Shown here: one piece after another, positions 37,332 through 47,266 of the stretch | How positions within the stretch are numbered: position 1 is the stretch's first letter | Layout of the letters: the number at the start of each line of letters is the position of its first letter | From: Clarkia xantiana subsp. parviflora | Lineage: Eukaryota; Streptophyta; Magnoliopsida; Myrtales; Onagraceae | Reading direction: 5' to 3' | DNA: 64,000 nucleotides | Assembly: GCA_036873135.1 (NCBI GenBank) | Contig: JAPTYO010000039.1 | Span: 62,001-126,000 of the forward strand | Translations under genes and position numbers: made by a program | Notes under the pieces: generated by a model | Database searches by the model: none | Seen by the model: the letters and a program-made list of their open reading frames with translations, nothing else | What the model was told of the DNA's origin: nothing

Positions 37332-37559
37332 TTAGACCAAGAAGTTCGGTAATCCTTTCGACCGAATAAGTTTCGCTTCAACGCAAACTTCACATTTAAG
37401 TTCTTGATCTATTTTGATTTTAGGAATATGAACCATGTTAGATAACCTCTGCAAGGTATCGTAATTAACATGTTCTAAATTATTGTGCCATAAATTCAGC
37501 ACAAGAATGAACATTTTTATCTCATGTTCACTATAGGCACTACACCCATGCAAAAACAT
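37332..37559 (-). pseudogene. Copia GAG-pre-integrase remnant
   Basis: The frame contains LWHNNLEHVNYDTLQRL and KCEVCVEAKL, the His-His and Cys-x2-Cys parts of the integrase zinc-binding region, then breaks. It is part of the decayed polyprotein. Confidence 0.8.
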
Positions 37560-37697
37560 TTTTATTCATGTTTACTTCAGGCACCACGGCCATTACACTT
37601 AAAGTAATTCAACTTCATCCAATCAAATTTGTCGTCTATCTGTATTTAACGTACAGTTCTTTTGACGATTTCGAGTGCTCCCAATAGGGACGCTTCC

Positions 37698-37702
<5 letters not shown>

Positions 37703-37753
<51 letters not shown>
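37703..37753 (-). repeat. Homopolymer T51 inside the Copia element
   Basis: A run of 51 T on the plus strand, poly(A) in the element's sense strand, lies upstream of the pre-integrase block. A second tract of 14 T lies at about 38020-38033. The 270 bp between them contain an open frame ending in stops just before the A tract. Confidence 0.8.
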
Positions 37754-38809
37754 CAGAATTGTCAAAAAGAATTTCATTTTTTGACTTCAACTTCTGAAGT
37801 AAGTCTCGGCGACTTCCCCTGCATTATAGACGGCGGCCTAAACGAGTGTCCAACCTCGGTAATCAAGGCGTCGTTAAATGGGATATCATCACTCGCTAGA
37901 ATAATAACATTTATAGACCACATGGTGGTCTTTCCCAATTTTAGAGTTGTCCGCCAAGTGTTAGCTACATTCTCATTGAGTAGCGTTCAAACATTGGACC
38001 TATGACCAACTCCTTGGGTTTTTTTTTTTTTTAAGAAGTCCGAGCGGTTCGTACCCGACCCCACAATAGTAATCCGGGACATCAAATTCAGATTACTAAA
38101 ATTCAAATAACGATTTGAATTTCTGATTTCAGTAATTAAGTTTAATCACTTCAATTACAAAAATCAAATTAATTTTTTTTTCCTGTTGGACAGAAAATAA
38201 ACCTGGACACGGTTAATTTCGGTTTTGACAAAACCAAACCCACACGGAGCTAACCTTCTGAGTAAACACTCATGTACACATATCGCGGCGTACATACGTG
38301 CCAAGGTTCAGGTATGTGCAATCGATTCGTTGATTCACACGTAATAATCAGTGTTTTAGACAAGGAAATAAAATTTCCATAACAATTGTCATACACTCTA
38401 AATCGGCTTTAACCGACTTCTTAATCCAATTTTCAACAATGGATTCAACGACCCCATAAGCCTCAACGGCTAAAGTGGGTCAAGTCACCAAGCAAACATA
38501 TCAATTTCGGATGCCTTAATAGGTTTTAACAACCTTGACCATCTCGATTTTTCATAGTAGTCTCAACGACTTAGCGACCTCAACGGTCCTAATAGCTTCA
38601 ACGGCTTTTGACGACTTTACCAGTCTCGACGACCTAAATGGCCTTAGCGATTTTATCAGTCGCATGTGCTCTCGAGCATGTTCATTTTCAGCATCATTGT
38701 TCGACAATATTTGTGAACTTTAGAGAATAAATAATTTTCTCCAAAAATTGAATCTCAAAATTCAATTAAGCATCCTCTTATAAAACCAACAAAAAAATTG
38801 CCTTAAGAT

Positions 38810-39602
38810 TGTTGGAAATATTGAGGATAAATATGCAAATTTATAAAGTCCAAGGACCAAAATGCAATTAGTCAAATCTCGGTTACTTACAAGTAATTCA
38901 TCCAATTAAAATGCAAGATATAGGCAACACCGAAATTATACGTGAAGTTCAACACGAAAACGAATACGTTTTTTTTTTTTTTTTTTTTTTTTTTACTGAG
39001 GCCCGTGCTAATCACAGTCTCCTTAAGGCAATTTCGCCCCTCCCCACCCTCGGGTTATGCAAAGGGGTTTATACAAGGGGCGATCACCTCCCATGATTCA
39101 ACAGTGTCATCGAATCGTATTATGCATGCAACACGCTCGACCGAACCGAACCCAATACCTGAACTCAAACAAAGAACAGGAAAGCCGACAACAACGGCTA
39201 AAAACAACTAGAAAGGTTGAACACGACATAAGTCGAAATCAACCTAAGAAGAACTCTATAATTCGTCAACACGAAGAACAGAGGAGGAGAAAAATAACTT
39301 GGATTCCAAAAATATGGATTCCGAATATATTGGATACTCAACCAAAAGGAAGAGATCTCATTTTCTTCTACTAAAAAAGTGAAGACTTCTACTAAAAAAG
39401 TGAAGAGGAAGACTCCTTTATATAGGAGAGGAGAAGGGAGGAGATGCTTGAAGTGGTCGATGTGGTACAAACAAATTTCCACATTCACTAAAACAAATTG
39501 GGCTGGGCTAGAGTAAAAACAATGGGCTTGAACAAAAATAATTTAACTAAGCCCAAAAAACTAGCCTTAGTAAAAATATAAATGAGCCCAAATTTTCTAA
39601 CA
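38810..39602 (-). repeat. 5' LTR of the Copia element (793 bp)
   Basis: Matches the other LTR except for one substitution I could find (T at 39094 versus G at 33341), a 21-bp tandem duplication at about 39364-39405, and a T tract two bases longer. Confidence 0.93.
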
Positions 39603-40347
39603 GGATTATTATTCTGGAGGAATGAATGCGCTTGTTGAGATCAAAGAATTTGAGCAAAGGTGAGCAAAATTGTGTATTTATTTTTTACAGAGAACAAAAA
39701 AGATTTTTTTTTTTGTTTTGAATAGAATCTCGGAAATCTGCGGTTTTTTGTTATGTTTCTGCAATCTTGACCCCACAAGATGATGTTTTCTGTTCTAAAA
39801 CTGTGTATATGATGTTAAAATGAAGTGTTCATTTTCATTTTTGTTAAATTTTGGTGTTTCTATGTGAGCTAATTTCGACAAAACAAACAGTCAAATTAAA
39901 CTTTCCATGCACCCTTCCTTTTTAGTCATTTTGTCGGGACTATTAAGCTGTCCACGTCCGCGCAAGCAAATGACCAAAATTTTAAGGGAAATTTGAGACT
40001 TTGTGAAAATTAATGATCGGTGGATTATGACTGGATGAATGAACGCTTTGATGAAAATGATTGAAAAGATAGAAAAATACACGCAGACACTAAATTTTAA
40101 CAAAAATCATGAAATTTTCCATTTTAACATTTCAAAATTGAGACATTAAATTTCAACATTAGTAAAACTTTAAACGGTTTATAGATTTTTTTTTTTTTTT
40201 TTTTAAAAAAATGGTAGTTGTGTTAAGTTTCTGTCTTTCTGGTTTGGTTGATTGTTTCCTTATTTTGGTTTTTTTTTGGCAATTTGCAGTGAATATGAAG
40301 CTAGGAACAACCAAGGAAATGGAAGCCATGGCTGCATAATTCTTTGA

Positions 40348-41706
40348 ACCATCAAGTTTACAGCAGAATCTTGAATTTGTTGAGTTATGGAGAGAAATGC
40401 TGTGGTCTGTGTTTTTGTTCAATTGTTGTGTGAATAATCTGCCATAGCTTGTAACATTTATGATTTATTTGGTACCTTGTCGATTTATTAAGATCCTTTT
40501 GTTTGTTGATAAATAGATAGATAATAGATATAAATATTGTGTGTTGAGTTAAGATATTTTTGGAACTTAAAAAGTTTTTTCTTTCCCGATTGATGAGAAT
40601 AATATTTACATTTTTTTTTTCGAGCAAAGACAATATTTTATATATTGACCAGAAAAAAAAAGACGATATGTGATTATTATTAAATTATGGGTTAATGGTT
40701 CACTTCTTTACACGAAATTCACTGTTCATACAATATATTTTTTTATACCAATTTAGAACCATACGTTTCCATCTTTTACCGTTTTCATACATTCGTTAAT
40801 GTTCCGTCCACTTTGGTTGTTAAAAGTCATGTGTTGTGCACTAATACAATTTAAATAACGGCCACTAATACAATTAAATAAAATCTGAAATTAAATTATA
40901 AAAAACAATAGTCACAAGTGTCTCTTATATACAATTTAAATTAAAATAAGTAATTAATTATATTGATTAATACTAATTAATATAATATACTTTATATATA
41001 TATATATATATATATATGTAATTAACATACTTTCGGTTCGGTCTCCAATGCCCACTAAACTAAAAAACCGGACCGAAAAACCGAATTAGAGTTGAAAAAT
41101 CCATCTGAAACTGAACCAAATATTTTCGGTTCGGCTTTTCGAATTGGGCCGGTTCCTTTTTTACTAGTTTTTTGAATCATGCAGATTTTGCTTTCCCCCC
41201 TAAATTAATCTGCAATGGCCTTCACCCTTAAACAAGAACTCAAACATAACAGATAAAATTATTTCACAATACATAATTAGACAAAGTTTACAACATCAAA
41301 ATGTAGCAATCTGCATAAAGCAAAGCTATCAAATGCTGGAACCAAAAAAAACAAAAACTTTCCTCTTGAATGATCCAAAGCTTCCTTCCATCAAGCTCTA
41401 TAATCTTCACAAGCTTCTATATTATTTCCATACTGAACAGTTTTCTACAAAACACTTCATTTTTGCATACCCATTTTCATAATCACCCTCTGCAGCAGCT
41501 TCGGATCCGATCCAAAAACATCAGCTCAACAAAAAATGGGGATATCAAAAGAAGCTTCTTATGTTTGAATCCAAAATTTACATGCACGTCACACCGTGCA
41601 TGAAGATCGACCAAAAAACAGGCTGCGTTAGTAAAACAGAAGGATTAAAAAGCGTCGGTAAGTTAACAGCAGTGGAAGAACAAGCCAGATTCTTACCACT
41701 CAAAGA
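40348..41706. other. Spacer, disrupted-gene 3' region and PUF-gene 3' UTR
   Basis: The first part follows the stop of the disrupted small gene. The stretch 41215-41706 lies downstream of the PUF stop codon and is its likely 3' UTR. A (TA)n run lies near 40995-41017. Plus-strand frames at 41370-41749 are antisense shadows. Confidence 0.5.
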
Positions 41707-44700
41707 TTACTTCTTCAAGGAGTTGCATGATAGAACTTTCTTCCCATAAGGACTGGTTCGAAGCACATGAGTATGTGCTTCGATTGCTTCTAGAAGTTTA
41801 GATTTAATAGCTCCCTGCAAATCATATAAAATTGACAGAACTTTGTCATGTCCTTGTCACATGACCCAATAAAAAAAAATCCCAAAATTGTCCCTAGTTA
41901 GGTGGTGGCCGGCGGAGGGTTGTGGCCGGACGGAGTAGGGTGGTGGCCGGACGGAGTAGGGTGGTGACCGGACAGAGTAAACATAATAGTACCATGGGTA
42001 ATTTCGTATTTTTACACTTATTCTGTCAATTTTGACAGCAAAAATGGACAGAAAACAAAATTTCAACAAAGTTGAAACTTCAGACAGTCAATATTAACAA
42101 TTTATTCTTCAGACACCAAAATCTCACATAAGGCAAACCTATAGGTTCTTAACCCTCATATATATACCTTAATGATGGATTTGCCCTCATTGACATTTGC
42201 CAAGATTTATAAACATAATTTCCATAAGGGTTTTACATGATACAAATAATTACCTTTGCATGAGTCAGTGCAGCTTGGATTACATAATTGCCATAAGGGT
42301 CTTGCATGATTTGATCCAGCCTTGGATTATCAATAAGCTCTTGGATAATATGAACACGGCGTTCCTCTGCATGTTCTAGGCATTTCTCGACTACATTACT
42401 GCTATACTTTTGCATAGACAAGTCTGCAAAATTGCCCTCCAACTGGTTGAGGATGTTCAGTGTGGCTTGTGGGACTTGAAGCTGAAACAGGAACTGCACA
42501 ACATAGTTCCTGCACAATATATAAAATAAAGATACCCTTAGCAGTAATGCTGATATTTCAAATTGACAAACTTTTTTTTTAATATATATATAATAAATAA
42601 AAGAAAACACACACAAACACACCCAAATGGATCTTGTGAAAGGATTAAAGCATTTGAGCTTATCTCATGGATCAGACGGCGCCTTTGTTTGCCACCACAA
42701 TAACTTAAGCATTTTTGAAGAACACAACAACCGTGTCTGTCCGTGGCAAGGTCGACACAGTAAGCTGCCGCAGCATCAAATATGAACTGCAGATCAAATA
42801 AGTAAGATGTTGTATAAATAAGTTGAGATACATTTTGATTCCATGAAAGATCTACAATATTTGAAAAGCCGCCCATTTCACAAAGCTATGATGACCGTAG
42901 GAAAAGATTAAACTAAAAGTTTGTTCAATTATAAGCAAAATCACGAGCAACCATTCATAGAAAGAGATTATCACATACTCAATTTTCTTTCAGATAAAGG
43001 ATAATTACATAAACTAAAAAGCAAAGAGCATTGAATGAACTAAAATGGACAGCATGTTGAAGGCAAAGCAAAGATTTTTAAATCTTTGGTAGATTGAAAG
43101 AAAATTAATAAGAACAGATTAGGCAGTTCTCAACTCCTAAGAGGAATTAAATTGATTTTACATGAATGCAGCAATGCCCATTTTACTATATCAAGTATTT
43201 CCAAGGAAATATGGATAATGGACTGCAATATCTATCTATCTATCTTATGAAACTTAACACAGAGGCCAGACCAGACCCTTACCTGACTGTATTCGGGCAT
43301 TAAATGTTGTAAACAGCGCTGAGCGACATGATTACCATTTGTGTTCTTCATCAGAATCACAATGCACGGTTTCAATGAATTAATCACAATGGAAATCTGT
43401 TCTGGAGTTTTAAGAGTCTCTATCACTTTCTGTACCACCCGAGTCCTGCATTTATTCGAGAAGTTAGAGCATATTAATAGAAATGGAAATACATAAACTA
43501 CATGGTAAAGAAAAAAGAGGGAAATTATACCCATGCATATCACATGAAATGTGAATCAGATCTCCTGAATTTCTTGTGATCATCTGAAGGATTCGAGTCT
43601 GCTGATCCTCACTGCACACTTCTAGAAGCTTCTGCACGAGGTAGTTCCCAAAGGGATCGGTCATTAGCTCAACAATATGATCAATGATCTCACCATAAAC
43701 CTTCTCCACTTCCTTCACATCGCCTTCTGAGATTCTCTTCTGTAATAAACGGCACCCATGTTGGTCCTTAGCCATGAGATGAGTAGTGTTGTTGTTTGCA
43801 TCAATCACTCCATTAAACTTCCAAGGCAGCAACCCTGGATCAACATTGTTAATAAAAGTCCCATTTTGAGAAAACCCCAACGAGTTAAGATTATCCTCTT
43901 TAAAGCACTTGATCGCCGGATTAGACATGTTATAACAGATTTGACCATTTGCAGCACCAAGCTTCATGGATCTAGATGAATTGAGACCATTTGGTCTTGA
44001 CAGATTCTTCTCTGAGACACCGTTTTGTGAAGCTCTATCCGGTGAGGGAAGTCCGAGATTTGATTGCTTCAAACACCGTGGAGGCAAACTATTACACGTT
44101 TGCCCTTGCACAGACTGGTGAACACCTTGAGAGATTGGCATTTTGTAATACTGTGGCACCCCGTTCTGATTCACCATCTTAGATGCAACATTCTGATAAT
44201 AAAGATTCTGCTGACACAATCTGTAGTAGTTTTCTTGGTCTAGGTTTCTCCAAGCAACTTGGGAATTCTCCATCTGTGGTGAGTGGAAGCACGGAACCAG
44301 AGATTGAGGATTCATGAAATAGGGTTGGTGATTGGTTGCAGGAATCTCTAAAGCAGTCATGGGTGGGAACTGAACTGCATTAACCATGGGAACTGCAGCA
44401 ATTTGATTCCTAGTACTAAAAGCATCGGAATTTCGGGTTCTGAATCTTGGGTCCATGTTTAGGTTATGGATCATCAAGTTTTTGGGATACTGACATCCTC
44501 CACCCAGCACAGAGGAATCAAAGCCATTGTTCATTGAGATATGTTCAGAAGAATTGTTATTGATGTTTAACTGTCCAAATGCAGTTGCCAAGGATTGGTC
44601 ATTCAAGCCATTCATTTGAGCATTCTTGGTATTTGAATGCTGAATTCCTTTAAGTCCACCAAATTCCTCAAAATGTGAATTCCCTGAAGTTGCATTCGGG

Positions 44701-44759
44701 ATCTCGCCGAGGAGCCTTTCCAACTCGTCGTATTCTCCTTCTCTTTTGGTCTCACCCAT
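41707..44759 (-). CDS. Pumilio-family (PUF) RNA-binding protein, APUM12-like
   Basis: Five exons (44759-43531, 43445-43283, 42786-42623, 42509-42254, 41814-41707) give 639 aa. PUF proteins bind short 3'-UTR motifs and repress or destabilise mRNAs in the cytoplasm. Residues 1 to about 300 are Asn/Gln-rich and probably disordered, with a conserved-looking YDELERLLGEIPNATSG start. The C-terminal half holds eight Puf repeats with recognition helices GCRLLQK, GNYLVQK, GTRVVQK, GNHVAQR, GCCVLQK, GNYVVQF, SSNVVEK and GNYVIQA, then a C-terminal SPYGKKVL helix. These side chains predict the core UGUAUAUA. I chose ATG 44759 because an AG acceptor (GAACAG) lies directly before it and a GT donor ends a likely leader exon at about 45296. 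An in-frame upstream ATG at 44909 would add 50 residues. Intron 4 carries a truncated MITE. Confidence 0.92.
41831..42155. mobile_element. Truncated long-TIR MITE in PUF intron 4
   Basis: The right arm (GTTGAAACTTCAGACAGTC ... AGGTTCTTAACCC) is complete. The left arm is missing, and the core GTCACATGACCC plus GGTGGTGGCCGGACGG-type repeats are retained. Confidence 0.7.
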
Positions 44760-45300
44760 CTGTTCATTATTATCAAAGAAAATAGTCAAATCCTTGACAA
44801 GGGATGATAAATTATGGACTTGTGTTTCATAAAACAGAAGACAGAATTCAATGCCCTTACATAAACACAAATATTTGTCCAATTGGAATTCCACATTGTC
44901 AATTTCCAAGCATAATTAAAAACATTTCACGAATGCTGTAAAATCTGGAAACAAAAATGAATAATTCGATGCTACCATTTCAACAACTTGAGTAAGCATC
45001 AGTCTACAGAACACCAAAATTTTAATTTTTTTAAAAGAAACGATCAACGTCGAAGAAGCAATCAGGCAGCTCCTCCATCATTGGTTTCTTCGTCCAATCA
45101 CAGCCAAACAGTACGATCACAATTCAGACCGACAAGTCACGATCAGCGATCAAACCAAGAAATTCTCACGATCAATCCGATTAAACAAACCACCGAGAAA
45201 AAGTACAATCCGTACAATGCGCCGCCGCAGACAACAAGAAGCGAAAACGTTAAGTAACAGAAATCCGTAATCAGAAAAAAGGAGGCATCAGTACCGAGAA
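44760..45300 (-). other. Probable PUF leader intron
   Basis: A donor-like CTCG|GTACTG (about 45294) and an acceptor GAACAG abutting the ATG suggest one leader intron. No protein-like sequence lies between. This is inference from splice signals only. Confidence 0.45.
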
Positions 45301-45954
45301 ATCGCGAACCGTACGTCGGCGGAGGAGGATGAGCGGCGGCGGCGTGGAGTGGCGGAGGTTTATGGGGTTGATGGGAGTGGATTTGGTAAAAGGGAGTGAC
45401 AGAGGTGTGTAGGTGAGAGCAGTGTGTGTGAGAGTGAATTTAGAAGGGCGACTGAGTCTAGAGAGAGAGCGCGAGGAGAGAGAGAGGCCCAAATGAGGAA
45501 GAAGAAGAAGAAGCTTGAGAAGCTGAAGAAGACGAAGCAGTGGAGCAAGAAGAACATACCAACTACAGAGCAAACTTTTGGTATCAAGTAACCATTCATT
45601 CCATTTTCATGCATTGTTTGTCCACTAACATATGGTTTGTTTGTTTTTACTTGGCATATTATTATTTTATTATTATTATATAATCACATATATTATAGTC
45701 TGAAATATTATTATTATTATACTATTTTATATATAATATAATATGATTGCGTAAACAAAAGGTTCGGTTTGATCGAATCAATGCGGTCTCTTCGTGTCCA
45801 ATTAAGCTCTTTTGGTGCAAGTGTCCAATTAAGCATGCGTTACGAGTTTATTTTATTTTTTTCATTTTCTTAAATAATAATAATTATTTTATTTAAAAAA
45901 ATTATCAAGTCATAAATAATAAAATACTATTTCATTTAATTTTTTCAAAGGTTA
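45296..45954. promoter_or_regulatory. PUF-gene 5' UTR exon and promoter side
   Basis: CT/GA-rich leader-like sequence (about 45296-45500) with several GA and GAA runs, then AT-rich spacer. Minus-strand open frames here (45271-45614) are low-complexity Leu/Ser/Phe strings and are not called. Confidence 0.4.
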
Positions 45955-46560
45955 AAGGTACTTTTGGTGACACATGTTTGGCATGTGTAGGTTTTTGGTG
46001 CCATTCATTTTGTAGGCTTTGATGCCACATGTTTGAGAGGTTATATGTTTTGGTATTTCCGTTAGTAAACAGTTAATTTGACCATTAAATACTTTTATTT
46101 TGTTCAATTTAGTCATCAACAGTTAGTTTGACCGTTTATTTTTTTACAATTTAGTCATATTGTTTGCTCAAATCACAGTCCAAGGACGCCGGCCACCACC
46201 CACCACCTCCAAGGCCGCCGACCGCCACAAAACGGGCCGGCCACCACCCCACGGCACCGGCCACCACCACTTGGGGCCGAAAATCACCCCAATTGGTGGT
46301 GGTGGCCGGCCCCAATTGGTGGTGGCCACCTCAGTTGGGGCCGGCCACCACCAATTGGTGGTGGCTACAGCCCCAATCGGGGCCGTCCACCACCAGTGGT
46401 GGTGGCTACAGCCCCATTCGGGGCAGGGCACCACCAATTGGTGGTGGCCGGCGGCCCCATATGTTTCTTTCATATGTAAAATCCATTTCGGAATCAATGT
46501 TGTCGGCGATGCTAAATACCACCTCAAATTTAAGACAGACAATCGCCTCATTGAAAGAGG
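45955..46560. mobile_element. Long-TIR MITE relative with GC-rich tandem core
   Basis: Starts with the ACATGTTTGGCATGTG/TTTTTGGTGCC arm of the subfamily at 2970. It then holds a tandem array of GGTGGTGGCCGGC and GGTGGTGGCTACAGCCCC units (about 46185-46455), sometimes in opposite orientation. Open frames here on both strands are by-products of the array. Confidence 0.55.
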
Positions 46561-46600
46561 CAAACTTAATTAAAGTGTTAAACATCTATAAAAAAAATTA

Positions 46601-46866
46601 AAAAAAAAAAAAATACTGAGGCGCCAATTTAGAGTCATAAGGTGAGAAGTCTTCATCTCGACTCGCCTTAAGCGACGAGACGCTAACCTTTGTCAACAGT
46701 GATCGGAATTAGTCTTTAATAGTTAAAACACTGACCATATACATCAGATCAATCCATGTTGATGAATATCTTTCAATTCCAATATCTTAGCGAGATTTGA
46801 ACACCCGACCTCTGATTAAAGGATGAAGCGCTAAACCACTACACCATATAATGCTCACATTAGTGG
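46601..46866 (-). mobile_element. tRNA-derived SINE (minus strand)
   Basis: On the minus strand a box-A-like GTGTAGTGGTTTAGCG is followed after about 30 bp by a box-B-like GGGTGTTCAAATCTCG, as in a tRNA promoter. A non-tRNA body and an A/T homopolymer end follow. There is no acceptor stem, so it is not a tRNA gene. The ends are approximate. Confidence 0.55.
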
Positions 46867-47266
46867 TGTTGTGTTATAATGCTCAATGCTCACTTTGGTG
46901 GTGTTGGTGACAAAATAGGTATACAGTAGTAAAAACTAGTAACAGCACAAAGTAGTAACAAACTAAGGCAAAGAGTTTAGCATTTTCCACAAGCCATTTC
47001 TTTTCTTATTGGGTAAGTGAAGAAAGTTTCAAGAAAGCACTACATAACTTTAAACCCAAAAAAATCTCACTTGTTCATCCAATCTTCTAAACCCTAAACC
47101 TGCAGAATTGGGCATTACAAAATTTCAAGCTTCTTTTGACAACAATCTATAACTGCATTTACAGCACACTCATGATCAATCCAATTTAGAGATTGCCTTA
47201 CATGACTAGTTGAATCCATCAAGTTTGCCACCTCTTCAATTCATAATGCTGTTGAATTCATAGAAC
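46867..47266. other. CPN60B 3' UTR and spacer
   Basis: The sequence next to the CPN60B stop is probably its 3' UTR. No other gene is visible. Confidence 0.5.

Larger units (their letters stand above)
33059..39602 (-). mobile_element. Full-length Copia-type LTR retrotransposon
   Basis: A 6.5-kb element on the minus strand with 770- and 793-bp LTRs (TG...CA) and an exact 5-bp target duplication GGATT (33054-33058 and 39603-39607). A polypurine tract GTGGGGGAT abuts the 3' LTR (about 33829-33838). Broken pol frames follow Copia order: GAG-pre-integrase zinc-finger-like region (37559-37332, LWHNNLEHVNYDTLQ), integrase start (about 37290-37190), reverse transcriptase (36104-35709, WIFKRKMEEDGSIDNYKARL), its continuation (35601-35413), and RNase H (about 35370-34900, CTRPDIAHVVSVLSRY). 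Stops and frameshifts separate all blocks, so it cannot make its own pol. The LTRs are nearly identical, so the insertion is recent and probably used enzymes supplied in trans. No clear primer-binding site was found next to the 5' LTR. Confidence 0.93.
32806..40347 (+). pseudogene. Small host gene disrupted by a Copia retrotransposon
   Basis: Exon 1 starts at ATG 32806 (MRFLFCNSF) and is interrupted after 33058 by a complete LTR retrotransposon. The same reading frame resumes at 39608 and runs to a GT donor at 39660 (AAAG|GTGAGC). It continues from an AG acceptor at 40290 to TGA at 40345-40347. Without the element and one target-site copy the frame is open for 121 codons including stop. The product would be hydrophilic, with an acidic FFEDEDEQKQQ stretch, a basic KKMKKVRWMD motif and the C-terminus GCIIL, which looks like a CaaX prenylation box. 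I do not recognise the family with certainty. In the present allele, translation from exon 1 enters the LTR and stops at 33118-33120. Confidence 0.75.

Noticed and set aside
43758..44182. Plus-strand frames opposite the PUF exon
   Set aside because: Antisense shadows of a confidently identified coding exon.
44760..44909. Longer N-terminus for the PUF protein from ATG 44909
   Set aside because: The added 50 residues look intronic, and an AG acceptor abuts the family-like start at 44759; kept only as an alternative.
46164..46601. Overlapping open frames of 131-145 codons on both strands
   Set aside because: They arise from a GC-rich GGTGGTGGCCGGC tandem array inside a MITE; the proteins are Pro/Gly/Trp low-complexity strings with no domain.
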